DNA of 64,000 bases from Hahellaceae bacterium (GCA_024234575.1 JACKOB010000004.1:186001-250000), one strand, 5' to 3'; positions 17,789-27,268 are shown, counted from the first letter of the stretch. Program-made: numbers and translations. The notes: generated by a model not told the origin, from the sequence alone.

Positions 17789-18151
17789 GTATGAGGGCCT
17801 ATACCTTTTGTAGTTGAACGCGCATGATCTTTCCTTGAACTTTTCATTATAGCGGCAGGTAACTGTGCGTTCTGCAAGAGAATTCGCAATTTTCCCAGAA
17901 ATATGAAGAGACTATCAGACATTTATAAAGTTTTTATGTGTAGTGCTTTGCTTCGGTGGCTTGGCTTGGCTTGGCTTGGCCTGAGCCCAAGCACTCTTGG
18001 CAGGCAAATAACAAAATCTTATCAGAGCATTGAATTACTGGTATCTGCCACTACTTATAAAAGTCTGTGTTTTTTACTGTGGGTAGCGATTTTTAAAAGA
18101 TGCGGTACTATTCATTGTTTAGTGTTGTGCTCCTCGTATTTAGGGATATAT
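17789..18151. other. Divergent intergenic region upstream of yadG
   Basis: A 363-base gap between the minus-strand lipoprotein gene and yadG. It contains a GGCTT tandem repeat at 17958-17980. The yadG frame stays open back to an ATG at 17903, but those 83 codons encode a Cys/Leu-rich peptide unlike the YadG family and are probably not translated as part of it. Promoters for both genes should lie here; I could not define one clearly. Confidence 0.4.
17958..17980. repeat. Pentanucleotide tandem repeat (GGCTT x4 plus GGC)
   Basis: Four perfect copies of GGCTT followed by GGC, about 170 bases before the likely yadG start. Repeats of this kind can gain or lose units by slippage. Confidence 0.85.
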
Positions 18152-19075
18152 ATGGCTTTTGCGCTACAAATTGACAATCTTAAGAAAGTATATGGTTCGC
18201 AAACTGAAGCCTTAAAAGGGATAAGCTTTAATGTTGCAGAGGGTGATTTCTTTGCCCTGTTAGGACCCAACGGTGCCGGTAAGTCGACCACACTTGGTAT
18301 TGTGTCTTCTTTGGTTAACAAGTCGTCGGGCGGTGTTAAGATTTTTGGTTACGATCTGGACAGCCAGAATGCCATTGCTAAAAGTTTGCTTGGCGTGGTA
18401 CCGCAGGAATTTAATTTCAATCAGTTTGAAAAAGTTTACGATATTGTTGTGACGCAAGCCGGGTATTATGGGATACCCGCAAAAGAAGCAGGTAAACGTG
18501 CAGAGTACTATCTAAAAAAACTTGGCTTATGGGATAAGAGAAGCACTCCATCCCGTATGCTTTCGGGAGGTATGAAGCGCCGGTTAATGATTGCCAGAGC
18601 GCTGGTGCATGATCCTCGATTATTAATTCTGGATGAGCCAACAGCGGGTGTTGATATCGAGTTACGCCGCTCTATGTGGGAGTTTCTTAAAGAGATCAAT
18701 GCGCAGGGTACAACCATTATCCTAACGACTCATTATCTTGAGGAGGCCGAGGCGTTGTGCCGAAATATCGCGATTATCGATAAAGGAAGCATTCTCGAAA
18801 ATACCACTAAAAAAGCATTGTTAGCAAAACTGAATATGGAGACGTTTGTACTGGAGAGCGCAGAGCCTTTGCTAGAACCTCCTGCACTGGATGGTTATGT
18901 TACCCGCCTGGGCGGCGATGGCAATCTGGAGGTGGATGTTGCCCGGGGGGCGATGCTAAACGGTGCGTTTGGTCAGTTGGATGCCGCTGGGATAAAAGTT
19001 ACCAGCATGCGCACGAAGGCAAATCGTTTGGAGGAGCTCTTTGTAAAACTGGTAGAAAATAAGTCGTCCCGCTGA
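18152..19075 (+). CDS. yadG: ABC-2 type transporter ATP-binding protein YadG
   Basis: The ATPase of a two-gene ABC-2 exporter. The 307-residue product matches E. coli YadG through most of its length: Walker A LGPNGAGKST, VPQEFNFNQFE, signature MLSGGMKRRLMIARAL, Walker B LLILDEPTAGVD, IELRRSMW and the C-terminal NRLEELFV. The ATG at 18152 follows an AGGGA ribosome site and gives the family N-terminus MAFALQIDNLKKVYG, so the longer upstream frame is rejected. yadH follows after 41 bases. The exported substrate is unknown. Confidence 0.93.
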   Translation: MAFALQIDNLKKVYGSQTEALKGISFNVAEGDFFALLGPNGAGKSTTLGIVSSLVNKSSGGVKIFGYDLDSQNAIAKSLLGVVPQEFNFNQFEKVYDIVVTQAGYYGIPAKEAGKRAEYYLKKLGLWDKRSTPSRMLSGGMKRRLMIARALVHDPRLLILDEPTAGVDIELRRSMWEFLKEINAQGTTIILTTHYLEEAEALCRNIAIIDKGSILENTTKKALLAKLNMETFVLESAEPLLEPPALDGYVTRLGGDGNLEVDVARGAMLNGAFGQLDAAGIKVTSMRTKANRLEELFVKLVENKSSR

Positions 19076-19116
19076 GCATCGTTAAGCCGCTGTCACTCAA
19101 TTACACGAGAAATCAT

Positions 19117-19911
19117 ATGTCATTAGCCACAAACCCGGTGCATCGCAATATAATTTGGGTGTCTTTTACGACTATCGTCATTAGAGAAATACGTCGTTTT
19201 ACGCGGATATGGGCGCAAACGCTGTTACCCCCGGCAATCACGATGAGCCTGTATTTTGTCATCTTTGGTAACCTTATTGGTTCCAGAATTGGTGAAATGG
19301 GGGGGTACGATTACATGAGCTTTATTGTGCCTGGGTTAATTATGATGTCGGTGATTACTAATTCCTACGCGAATGTCGTGTCTTCTTTTTTTGGTATGAA
19401 GTTTCAGCACAGCATAGAGGAACTGCTGGTTTCGCCCGTGCCAAACTGGGTGATTCTGGCGGGTTATGTCACAGGGGGAGTGGCCCGCGGTCTTGCGGTG
19501 GGTGTTATTGTTACCCTGCTGTCATTGGCATTTACGAGCCTTGAAATTCATAGTCTGCCGGTTACCATCGCCGTAGCCACCCTGACAGCAATCCTTTTTT
19601 CATTAGGCGGCTTTATTAATGCGGTTTATGCAACAAAGTTTGATGATATCGCCATCGTGCCTACCTTCATTCTAACGCCACTGACCTATCTTGGTGGTGT
19701 TTTCTACTCTATCTCTTTGCTTCCGGAGTTCTGGCAAACGGTGTCGCTTGCAAACCCGATTTTGTATATGGTGAATGCGTTTCGGTTTGGTATTTTGGGG
19801 GTGAGCGATATCAGTTTAAGTGTTGCACTGACGATGATAGTGGGTGTCGTCATGCTTTTAACATGGTACTCGTTACGGTTATTAAATAAAGGCGTGGGAA
19901 TAAGGCAATGA
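19117..19911 (+). CDS. yadH: ABC-2 type transporter permease YadH
   Basis: A 264-residue inner-membrane protein with about six hydrophobic segments and the ABC-2 pattern (REIRRFTRIWAQTLLPPAIT, then FVIFGNLIG, YDYMSFIVPGLIMM, and the later LTPLTYLGGVFYSI). It pairs with the YadG ATPase upstream. Its last codons overlap the queF start in an ATGA junction, so the three genes are probably one operon. Function of YadGH exporters is not established. Confidence 0.92.
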   Translation: MSLATNPVHRNIIWVSFTTIVIREIRRFTRIWAQTLLPPAITMSLYFVIFGNLIGSRIGEMGGYDYMSFIVPGLIMMSVITNSYANVVSSFFGMKFQHSIEELLVSPVPNWVILAGYVTGGVARGLAVGVIVTLLSLAFTSLEIHSLPVTIAVATLTAILFSLGGFINAVYATKFDDIAIVPTFILTPLTYLGGVFYSISLLPEFWQTVSLANPILYMVNAFRFGILGVSDISLSVALTMIVGVVMLLTWYSLRLLNKGVGIRQ

Positions 19912-20753
19912 GCAAGAAGAATCTAACCAGAGACTTTGCTGGTGCACCGCTGGGTAAAGAAAGCGAATACAAAACGGAGTACGATCCGGCATTATTATAT
20001 CCCATTCCCCGTGCGCTTAACCGTGAAAAATTGCTGTTACCAGATGCTTCGATACTGCCATTCTCGGGGGAGGATATCTGGAATGCCTACGAGCTTTCCT
20101 GGTTGAATGCGAAGGGCAAGCCTGAGGTTGCACTGGCGACTTTCAATGTCTCTTGTGAGTCGTTGAATATTGTCGAATCCAAATCATTTAAGTTGTATCT
20201 CAACTCGTTTAATCAAACGTCTGTAGAATCCGCAGAAGTGTTGCGTTCTACCTTGCAGGAAGACCTCTCTGCCTCTTTTGGCGGTGAAGTGGGTGTCGAA
20301 CTTTTGCCGCTATCAACGGCATTTAATGATGTTGCCCTGCCTGACCCGGATTTTGTTTGTCTGGATACACTGGACGTAAGTATTTCGCGTTACCAGCGAT
20401 CGCCAGAATTACTGACTTGTAATGAGCAGCTGGTTAAGAAAAAGTGGAGCAGCCACTTGCTGAAGTCGAACTGCCCGGTCACGGGGCAGCCTGATTGGGC
20501 GTCTGTATATATTGCCTACGAAGGGCGGGAGATCGTGCCAGAGTCACTGCTGGCCTATATCGTGTCATATCGTGAGCAGCAGGATTTTCATGAGCATTGT
20601 GTCGAGACAATATTTACTGATTTGATGACGGCTTGTGCCCCAGAGCGACTTACCGTTTATGCACGCTACACGCGTCGTGGCGGGCTTGATATTAATCCGT
20701 TTAGAAGTAACTACGAGTCTGTCTATGGTAATTGGAGGGTTATTCGTCAGTAG
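19908..20753 (+). CDS. queF: NADPH-dependent 7-cyano-7-deazaguanine reductase
   Basis: QueF reduces preQ0 to preQ1, the queuosine precursor later inserted into tRNA. The 281-residue length is that of the long E. coli-type enzyme. Visible marks are the QueF motif ESKSFK (90-95), the catalytic cysteine C189 in LKSNCPVTGQPDW and the EHCVET segment. It overlaps yadH by 4 bases. The next enzymes of the pathway, tgt and queA, lie about 27 kb away in this window. preQ0 synthesis genes (queCDE) are not present here. Confidence 0.96.
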   Translation: MSKKNLTRDFAGAPLGKESEYKTEYDPALLYPIPRALNREKLLLPDASILPFSGEDIWNAYELSWLNAKGKPEVALATFNVSCESLNIVESKSFKLYLNSFNQTSVESAEVLRSTLQEDLSASFGGEVGVELLPLSTAFNDVALPDPDFVCLDTLDVSISRYQRSPELLTCNEQLVKKKWSSHLLKSNCPVTGQPDWASVYIAYEGREIVPESLLAYIVSYREQQDFHEHCVETIFTDLMTACAPERLTVYARYTRRGGLDINPFRSNYESVYGNWRVIRQ

Positions 20754-20784
20754 CGGTAATCAAGGGATAAAAGAAAGCCGTCGA

Positions 20785-22197
20785 TTATTCTGACTGCCTG
20801 AGCTTTTGCGCCGCGTTTTCCAGCGCTTTAACGATAACCTCTTTTTCTTCGGCGCGTATTTTCTCAGTGTCGAGGTACATCGCGAAACCTTCGTTCTCAT
20901 GTTCGACGAAGCTTTGATTGCCGCCAATATCACGCCTGAAGTCGACAATTTGATAGATTGGCACAGGTTTGGCGAAGCCTTTAACTATAATCTCACCCTT
21001 GTCTCGGCACATTATCGTATCTTTAATGACCGAAAATGTTTCATAAGAAACAAGAATTTCTCCCGGCTCGGACAGCGCCTCCAGTCGGCTGGCAAGATTC
21101 ACTTCCTTTCCTATGATGGTGTAGTCCATCCGGTTTTCAGCGCCAAAGTTACCAACGGTGCAGTAACCGGTACTAATACCCATGCGGATTTCCAGTGGCG
21201 TACGCACCCCCTGGCTTTTCCATTTTTGTCTTAAGATCTTCATATGCTTGCGCATCTCTATCCCCATGGCGACGCACGCCAGCGTATCTTGTTTGGAGCC
21301 GCGACTGGTAGGGTCACCAAAGAATATCATGATACTGTCGCCAACAAATTTATCGATCGTACCGCCATACTTCAGGGCGATTTGCGACATCTCGTTGAAA
21401 TAATTATTAAGAATTTCGGTAAGGCTTTCAGCCTCCATCTCTTCAGCAAGGTCAGTAAAGCCTTTGATGTCCGAGAAGAAAACGGCGAGTTTTTTACGCT
21501 GCGTCTCGAGCCTGACATCCCGCTCTCCGGTGAAGATCGACTGCCATACTTGTGGAGACAGGTACTTTGCTAATTTGTGTGAGAGTGCAATAGATTGCTC
21601 GCGCTGCAGCTGAATCTGGTATTTTGCCTGTACCAGCGCTCGCGCCTGCTGGTGTGTATAGTAGGCCGTTACACAGACATAGGTCGCGGCACCGACGCCA
21701 GAAACGAGGCTAAGTAAAAATGGAGGGTCTTCCGCCAGTCTAATCCCTGTTAGAAAAGAAGTGATGATCACACCCGAAAGGCAGACCAGATTGCCAACCA
21801 TCCAGGACTTCACGCCACCCACGATGATCAGACTAAACTGCAGCATCAGTAACATAAAAAGGCTGGGAGTTAAACTGAAACCAATGAGCACCAGTAAGGT
21901 GCCGCTGATAAATGCATCGGTGAGTAAAACCCGTTGTCTGAAATTCTGGTCATTTTGCTTGTTAAAATACCGGCTGGCAAAATAAAGCATGTGTGGCCAG
22001 AGCATTGAGGCCGGAATACACCAGATCAGATAAGCCGGGAAGTTTTTGGTTAATACGCCACATACAATAATGGCTGCCCCGGCCAAGTAGGCCAACACGC
22101 GGGCATTGTAGTCAGGCATTGGCAGGATGGCCCCAGGTTTTCTGGGAGTGCTTGATTTCGCTTTTGCGGTACTTGCAATTGCGGGCACTGCATTCAT
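20785..22197 (-). CDS. Class III adenylate cyclase with MASE2-like membrane sensor
   Basis: Expected to make cyclic AMP. The 470-residue protein has a membrane part (about 20-180) with around six hydrophobic helices resembling MASE2, a connecting helix, and a catalytic domain at about 230-420. Catalytic marks are FFSDIKGFTDLAEE (metal Asp), DKFVGDSIMIFFGDP (second metal Asp and the adenine-specifying Lys) and RMDYTIIGKEVNLASRLE (Asp for adenine, Arg for the transition state). The ATG at 22197 has a GGAGAGG ribosome site; an upstream in-frame start at 22245 is less likely. It is convergent with queF. The signal sensed is unknown. Confidence 0.88.
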   Translation of the reverse strand: MNAVPAIASTAKAKSSTPRKPGAILPMPDYNARVLAYLAGAAIIVCGVLTKNFPAYLIWCIPASMLWPHMLYFASRYFNKQNDQNFRQRVLLTDAFISGTLLVLIGFSLTPSLFMLLMLQFSLIIVGGVKSWMVGNLVCLSGVIITSFLTGIRLAEDPPFLLSLVSGVGAATYVCVTAYYTHQQARALVQAKYQIQLQREQSIALSHKLAKYLSPQVWQSIFTGERDVRLETQRKKLAVFFSDIKGFTDLAEEMEAESLTEILNNYFNEMSQIALKYGGTIDKFVGDSIMIFFGDPTSRGSKQDTLACVAMGIEMRKHMKILRQKWKSQGVRTPLEIRMGISTGYCTVGNFGAENRMDYTIIGKEVNLASRLEALSEPGEILVSYETFSVIKDTIMCRDKGEIIVKGFAKPVPIYQIVDFRRDIGGNQSFVEHENEGFAMYLDTEKIRAEEKEVIVKALENAAQKLRQSE

Positions 22198-22601
22198 AAA
22201 TGCCTCTCCAGTAGTCTTGTATAAACAACGGGATGTTTCATTCAATCATTACCGCAATGAAGTGTATGGTAGTGGCCATACGAGGCCAGATTAATCAATG
22301 CCCTGACGTTTGAATTATTTTAGCATTCGTTAAAAGCAGAGCTGTCGGCTATTAGTATAGATGTTTTTTCCGTTACTGATGCGCCTTTAAAAGTGAGCGT
22401 TAGATTATCAGTAATGGCTAATGCAAACAATCTTGACGCAAGTGCTCAGTTTTAAAAAGTATCATTTTTTTGCCGCTTAAAAGCAGGTTTTTCTTATGTG
22501 AGCACCATTGTCATTGGTGATGGCGCATAGATAATGCGGACCTCCTTGTTTTGCTTTATGATCCTGCGTGACGAACATAACGGCAATGAGGTGCGCATAA
22601 A
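22198..22601. other. Divergent intergenic region between cyclase and nitroreductase genes
   Basis: About 400 bases with promoters presumably in both directions. I see no ORF of note, no RNA gene and no clear operator. Confidence 0.35.
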
Positions 22602-23156
22602 ATGAATACGGTTACCGAGTCTTTGCAAAAACGGGTATCTTTTCCACGCCTTACATCACCGGCGCCAGCGGGAGAAACACTGACGGCAATATTGAAATGT
22701 GCTTTGCGCGCCCCTGATCATGCACTTTTGCGGCCTTGGCGTTTTATGGTTTATCAGGAAAGCTCATTAAATCAGTTAACGGATATATTTGTTGCCGCAG
22801 GCGAAGCACAGGAAAATATGGATGAGCTGCAAATGAACAAGCTACGCTCAATGGCGCACCGGGCACCGATGGTTATTGTGTGTGTTGCCAGCTATCAGGA
22901 TCATCCGAAGGTGCCCAGGCAAGAGCAGTTGTTGTCAGCCGGGTGTGCCGTTGCCTATATGTTGGCCGCTATTCAGGCGGAAGGTTTCGGTGCAATATGG
23001 CGCACCGGTCCGATGGCCACCGATCCGATTGTCTGCAGTGGTTTAGGGTTGTCTGAAAGCGAAGAGATAGTAGGCTTCTTATATGTAGGGACACCTTTGG
23101 GGGATCCTAAAACGATTCCAGAGATTCCCCTTGATCAGTTTTTTGTTTTTAAATAA
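22602..23156 (+). CDS. Nitroreductase-family flavoprotein (YdjA-like)
   Basis: A 184-residue FMN-binding oxidoreductase of the small YdjA type. It starts with a short RVSFPRLTSPAP segment followed by CALRAPDHALLRPWRFMVY, the FMN-contacting motif, and has EGFGAIWRTGP and GFLYVGTPLGDP near the end, as in YdjA. Such enzymes use NAD(P)H to reduce nitro compounds or similar acceptors; the natural substrate is unknown. It stands alone before the flagellar cluster. Confidence 0.9.
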   Translation: MNTVTESLQKRVSFPRLTSPAPAGETLTAILKCALRAPDHALLRPWRFMVYQESSLNQLTDIFVAAGEAQENMDELQMNKLRSMAHRAPMVIVCVASYQDHPKVPRQEQLLSAGCAVAYMLAAIQAEGFGAIWRTGPMATDPIVCSGLGLSESEEIVGFLYVGTPLGDPKTIPEIPLDQFFVFK

Positions 23157-23491
23157 CGGTTTATTTAGCTTGTTAAGGCCGAAATGGCTACTAATGTTTG
23201 TCTGCTAATGTTTAGCTGCTAAGTAGTTGCGGTTGTCGGTTTTCATTTAACGCAACAGCCATCTTTAACAATACTATTGCTAGTCGTTTTCAATTCTTAC
23301 CACTTTTGATCCCGTTCTGGTTTGGCCTATTTTAGTCTCGCGTATTTTTTAACCCCTGTTTTTTTAATTTTTAGCAAAGCGCTAGCCTCGCTGGGGTCAA
23401 GCTTTGCCGCTTTCCTCTTTTTACCAGGCATTGCCGCCTGCTACATCACCAAAGGTGTGGCTAACTATATGATATTAAATAGTTTGTATTT

Positions 23492-23507
23492 TTGGCATTG
23501 TCTTTGC
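23492..23507 (+). promoter_or_regulatory. Sigma-54 promoter for flgBCDE
   Basis: TTGGCATTGTCTTTGC has the invariant GG (23494-23495) and GC (23506-23507) separated by exactly ten bases and matches the TGGCAC-N5-TTGC consensus closely. Transcription would begin near 23519, about 75 bases before flgB. RpoN-dependent class II flagellar promoters are standard in polar-flagellated gammaproteobacteria. The rest of the 436-base gap from 23157 holds no convincing gene and could carry a FleQ/FlrC activator site. Confidence 0.8.
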
Positions 23508-23592
23508 TTTGTAGTAATCATAGTGATGCTGCTTGCCGCTTTAGGTGAAGGTAGTAATCAAATGGGTTTTCAGAGTTAAGAGGAGTGTTGCC

Positions 23593-23988
23593 ATGTCGAT
23601 TTCGTTCGAGAGAGCTCTCGGAATACATGAGCAAGCAGTAAATGTTCGTGTTAAGCGTGCTGAAGTGCTGGCAAACAATTTAGCCAATGCTGACACGCCC
23701 GGGTTTAAAGCAAGAGATATCGACTTTAGAGCGGCACTGCAGAATGCCATGAATCCTGAGCAAGGTCTGCCGATGAGCAAGACTAACGCCAATCATATAG
23801 GCCCTGGTAACAGTAACGATATGGATATGCTTTACCGTAACCCCTCGCAGCCTTCCATCGATGGCAACACCGTCGATACCCAGGTCGAAATGGCGAACTA
23901 CTTGAAGAACTCAATGGATTACGAAGCCAGTTTTCAGTTTTTAAATTCAAAGTTTAAAGGCCTGACCAACGCCATCAGGGGAGAATAA
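23593..23988 (+). CDS. flgB: Flagellar basal-body proximal rod protein FlgB
   Basis: A proximal rod subunit exported through the flagellar type III apparatus. The 131-residue product begins MSISFERALGIHEQAV and has the rod-family motif LANNLANADTPGFKARDIDF, and ends with the coiled YEASFQFLNSKFKGL helix typical of axial proteins. The ATG at 23593 follows an AGGAG site; an in-frame start at 23545 is too far upstream. It is the first gene of flgBCDE behind a sigma-54 promoter. Confidence 0.96.
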   Translation: MSISFERALGIHEQAVNVRVKRAEVLANNLANADTPGFKARDIDFRAALQNAMNPEQGLPMSKTNANHIGPGNSNDMDMLYRNPSQPSIDGNTVDTQVEMANYLKNSMDYEASFQFLNSKFKGLTNAIRGE

Positions 23989-23990
23989 GC

Positions 23991-24428
23991 ATGTCACTGA
24001 ATCAGATTTTTGATATTGCCGGGTCGGGCATGAGTGCACAGTCGATTCGCCTGAATACCACCGCAAGTAATCTTGCCAACGCGGAAACTGCCAGTAGCAG
24101 TGTTGATGAGACCTATCGCGCCAGAAAGCCGATTTTTGCCGCAGTTCAGGCGGGTGTTATGCAGGATATGAATAGGTTAAGTGTTTCACCAGAGCAGTCT
24201 AAAGGAGTGCAGGTGAAAGGAATTGTTGAAAGTCAGGCCGAGCTGCAAATGCGTTATCAGCCCGATCATCCGATGGCCAACGAAGAAGGTTATGTCATGT
24301 ACCCAAACGTGAACATCGTTGAAGAAATGGCCGACATGATGTCCGCATCCCGTAGTTTCCAAACCAATGTTGACGTTATGAATACTGCGAAAGTCATGAT
24401 GCAGCGCATCCTGACGCTCGGACAGTAA
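23991..24428 (+). CDS. flgC: Flagellar basal-body rod protein FlgC
   Basis: A 145-residue proximal rod protein. The N-terminal MSAQSIRLNTTASNLANAET is the axial-family motif, PDHPMANEEGYVMYPNVNIV is characteristic of FlgC, and the C-terminal helix (SFQTNVDVMNTAKVMMQRIL) would form the coiled coil of the rod. It starts two bases after flgB with a GGGGAG ribosome site. Confidence 0.96.
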   Translation: MSLNQIFDIAGSGMSAQSIRLNTTASNLANAETASSSVDETYRARKPIFAAVQAGVMQDMNRLSVSPEQSKGVQVKGIVESQAELQMRYQPDHPMANEEGYVMYPNVNIVEEMADMMSASRSFQTNVDVMNTAKVMMQRILTLGQ

Positions 24429-24449
24429 GGCAGCCAGGGGAGATAAGAT

Positions 24450-25124
24450 ATGAGCACTGTTAATTCAACTTCCGCCACTGATGCGCTGTCCCAATATGCT
24501 TTAGATTCCAAAAAAGCAACACCTAGCAATGAGTTAGGTAAGAATGAGTTTCTTGAGCTGATGCTGGCTCAGCTAAACAATCAAAGCCCGCTTGACCCAC
24601 AAGATAATGGTGAGTTTATCGCACAGCTGGCGCAGTTTAGCTCGCTTGAAGAAATGCAGGGATTAAACTCAACCGTTGATAGTTTGGGTAGCCAATTCCG
24701 TTCGTCCCAGGCATTGCAGGCATCTGCCATGGTTGGCAGGTCAGTGCTGGTGAATGCGGCGTCGGGACCTATGTTAAATGATGGCACGATGGCGGGTGTG
24801 GTGGATTTACCCGGCAGTACATCCAGTTTAAAAATAAACATCATGAACAAGGCGGGCGAATTAGTCAGGCAGATTGACATGGGGCAACAGTATACCGGTC
24901 AGGTCGCCTTTAAGTGGGATGGATTGGATCAAAGTGGCAATCCTATGCCGTTTGGTAGTTATTCGATTAATGCGGAAGCAAAATACTCGTCAGGCAATGA
25001 GCAGCTTAATACGATGCTGAGCTCGAATGTGGACAGTGTTTCTTTGGGTCGGGATGGCTCTATTACGTTGAATTTGGCGGGTGTTGGTAAAGTCGCACTA
25101 GCCGATGTTCGTCAAATTAACTGA
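24450..25124 (+). CDS. flgD: Flagellar hook capping protein FlgD
   Basis: The 224-residue scaffold for hook assembly. It has the N-terminal export and capping region with FLELMLAQLNNQSPLDPQD, the following EFIAQLAQFSSLEEMQ, and the C-terminal Tudor/FlgD-Ig-like part (FKWDGLDQSGNPMPFGSY). It lies between flgC and flgE with an AGGGGAG ribosome site, in the usual order. The cap is discarded when the hook is complete. Confidence 0.95.
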   Translation: MSTVNSTSATDALSQYALDSKKATPSNELGKNEFLELMLAQLNNQSPLDPQDNGEFIAQLAQFSSLEEMQGLNSTVDSLGSQFRSSQALQASAMVGRSVLVNAASGPMLNDGTMAGVVDLPGSTSSLKINIMNKAGELVRQIDMGQQYTGQVAFKWDGLDQSGNPMPFGSYSINAEAKYSSGNEQLNTMLSSNVDSVSLGRDGSITLNLAGVGKVALADVRQIN

Positions 25125-25170
25125 TTATCAAAACTAATTAACAGTTTGTTAATTAAAAGAGAGGTGTGCT

Positions 25171-27147
25171 ATGCCGTTTAATGTCGCACTGAGTGGTCTC
25201 AAAGCTTCTCAAGTTGACCTTGAAGTTACGGGTAATAACATTGCAAACGCCAGTACTGTCGGATTCAAAAGATCGCGAACTGAATTTGGTGATTTGTACT
25301 CCAATAGTTTTTTAAGCGCCGGCAATAATGCCATTGGTGATGGTGTCCAGGTTGCCAACGTGCGGCAGATATTTGCCCAGGGTAATCTCAGCTTTACCGA
25401 TCAGGGGTTGGATATGGCGATTAACGGCAATGGCTTTTATGTTGTCGAAGATCGGGGCTTGCCTAAATATACTCGTGCCGGCCAGTTTGGTGTGGATAAA
25501 GATGGCTATGTCGTTAACAGCTCTGGTATGCGCCTGCAGGGCTTTCAGTCTGATGAAGATGGAAATATTGGCGGTGTCCGTGATGATATCAGGGTTGAGA
25601 ATACCAATCTTGAGCCATCCAGAACCACCAACGTTCAGCCACTGCTAAATTTGGATTCATCTGAGTTGGTGTTAGAAGAGCGCGGCGTTCGTTTGACCGC
25701 TGATGGTCCGAGATCAGGAGAAATAGTAGCTGGCACAGGAAATGCCTTACCTGACGAAACCTGGACGATCACCTATGCGGATGGCACAACGCAAAGTATT
25801 GATACTTTCGCCCCGGCATCAGCAGGGGCGATTGCGGCCTCATTAAGTTCGGGCCTGGACGGCGTTGATGCCTCTGCCTCAACGCGTGCGACCATATCTG
25901 CCAGTGGGTTTACACCAGCCGCAGGGGATACTTTAACTATCGAGGGTATCTCTTTTGGTGCCACAACTCTTACCGATTTGGCTATTGCGATAAATGGATC
26001 GGCCCTGGGTGGTATTACTGCTGTTTTGTCGGGGGATCCGGCTGCCGGAGCTGGTGCTGGCAACGAGTTACGTTTAGATATCATTCATAACCAGGGTGGT
26101 GATTTAACTTTTCAGTTTAATGATGGCGGGGCGGGCACCGGGTCTGTGAGTTTGGGTACGGTAGATGATACAACCAATGTGGTCACCAATGCCTTTACGC
26201 TTAATACCGCTCAGCCAACCGGAACTGTGTCGGGTGTTGTGGATATCATTATCGAAGAGGGATCAACGCTGTCTACCGCTGGCACGGATATTATTCAGAC
26301 TTTTAACGGCGTCGCTTTTAGAAATAACGTGTTTAATCCTGTCGATCCAGAAACTTATAATCATTCTACTTCTACAACGATTTACGATAGTCTGGGTAAT
26401 GCCCATGTTATGACCATGTATTTCGTTAAGCAGGCGAACAACAGCACCATTCAGCCAAATACATGGCAGATGCATGCGTTGATTGATAATCAGGATGTCG
26501 GTGACCCGGTGACAGGTACGGATGCAACCCGGGCAACTTACACTTTAGTGTTTAATGATGATGGTTCTTTGAATGAAAATTTGTCGGATAAAATTTTGGT
26601 TTCAAACTGGAGCCCGTTGGATGCGGCTGGCAAACCTAATGGTGCGGATGGTCCGGTAAATGTTGCGGATGGTGGTACTTTGCCGATTCCTGATCCCCCA
26701 GAGAGTTCTAATTTCGAGGTGGATATCTCGGGTACAACCCAGTATGGCAGCCCTTTTACCGTCAGTAACATGGTACAGAATGGCTTTACCACAGGTCGTC
26801 CGGTTGGTTTGGATGTAGATGAGTCAGGAATACTCTTCGCACGATATACCAATGGTGAGTCCCGGATAATTTCGCAGATCGCGCTGGCATCATTTAATGA
26901 TGTAGAGGGGTTATCACCTGCGGGTGACACGGCGTGGCTGCAAACATTCCAGTCCGGTGACCCTATTATTGGTGCGCCTGGAACTGGGGTGTTGGGAACT
27001 ATTCAGTCAAGCTCGGTAGAAGACTCTAACGTTGATCTTTCGAACGAGCTGGTAAACCTGATTATCGCGCAGCGGAATTATCAGGCCAACTCGAAGACGA
27101 TTGAAACCGCCAATGCGGTGACGCAGACGATTATCAATCTTCGTTAA
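25171..27147 (+). CDS. flgE: Flagellar hook protein FlgE (long variant)
   Basis: The hook subunit. The 658-residue product has the axial N-terminus (MPFNVALSGLKASQVDLEVT, then NNIANASTVGFKRSRTEFGD), the conserved GNLSFTDQGLDMAINGNGFY, and the C-terminal NVDLSNELVNLIIAQRNYQA. It is much longer than the roughly 400-residue enteric FlgE; the extra sequence lies in the surface-exposed middle (about 165-390) and includes a unit resembling flagellin IN motifs (GDTLTIEGISFGATTLTDLA). The last gene of the flgBCDE unit, followed by a REP-containing gap. Confidence 0.95.
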   Translation: MPFNVALSGLKASQVDLEVTGNNIANASTVGFKRSRTEFGDLYSNSFLSAGNNAIGDGVQVANVRQIFAQGNLSFTDQGLDMAINGNGFYVVEDRGLPKYTRAGQFGVDKDGYVVNSSGMRLQGFQSDEDGNIGGVRDDIRVENTNLEPSRTTNVQPLLNLDSSELVLEERGVRLTADGPRSGEIVAGTGNALPDETWTITYADGTTQSIDTFAPASAGAIAASLSSGLDGVDASASTRATISASGFTPAAGDTLTIEGISFGATTLTDLAIAINGSALGGITAVLSGDPAAGAGAGNELRLDIIHNQGGDLTFQFNDGGAGTGSVSLGTVDDTTNVVTNAFTLNTAQPTGTVSGVVDIIIEEGSTLSTAGTDIIQTFNGVAFRNNVFNPVDPETYNHSTSTTIYDSLGNAHVMTMYFVKQANNSTIQPNTWQMHALIDNQDVGDPVTGTDATRATYTLVFNDDGSLNENLSDKILVSNWSPLDAAGKPNGADGPVNVADGGTLPIPDPPESSNFEVDISGTTQYGSPFTVSNMVQNGFTTGRPVGLDVDESGILFARYTNGESRIISQIALASFNDVEGLSPAGDTAWLQTFQSGDPIIGAPGTGVLGTIQSSSVEDSNVDLSNELVNLIIAQRNYQANSKTIETANAVTQTIINLR

Positions 27148-27193
27148 TGGTGAGCGCATTTAGTTTTCATCGGGTCTATTGATGCCAAGGTTG

Positions 27194-27220
27194 GTCGGAT
27201 AAGTGCAGCGCTTATCCGAC
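27194..27220. repeat. REP-like palindrome 1 in the flgE-flgF gap
   Basis: A perfect 10-bp inverted repeat (GTCGGATAAG / CTTATCCGAC) with a 7-base loop. The core resembles REP elements of gammaproteobacteria. It lies 47 bases after the flgE stop and could protect or end the flgBCDE mRNA. Confidence 0.75.
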
Positions 27221-27233
27221 GTTTTCGAAAACG
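27220..27233. repeat. 14-base perfect palindrome abutting REP 1
   Basis: CGTTTTCGAAAACG is a perfect palindrome immediately next to the first REP-like hairpin. It may extend the folded structure or be a protein-binding site. Confidence 0.6.
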
Positions 27234-27268
27234 GATAGATATTTGAGTGTTTTTTTTGGGTTTGTCTT

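Noticed and set aside
17903..18151. An 83-codon N-terminal extension in frame with yadG
   Set aside because: It encodes a Cys/Leu-rich stretch unlike the family, runs through a tandem repeat, and the ATG at 18152 has a good ribosome site and the YadG N-terminus.
23322..23579. An 85-codon hydrophobic ORF before flgB
   Set aside because: It overlaps the sigma-54 promoter, lacks a ribosome site and resembles no family.
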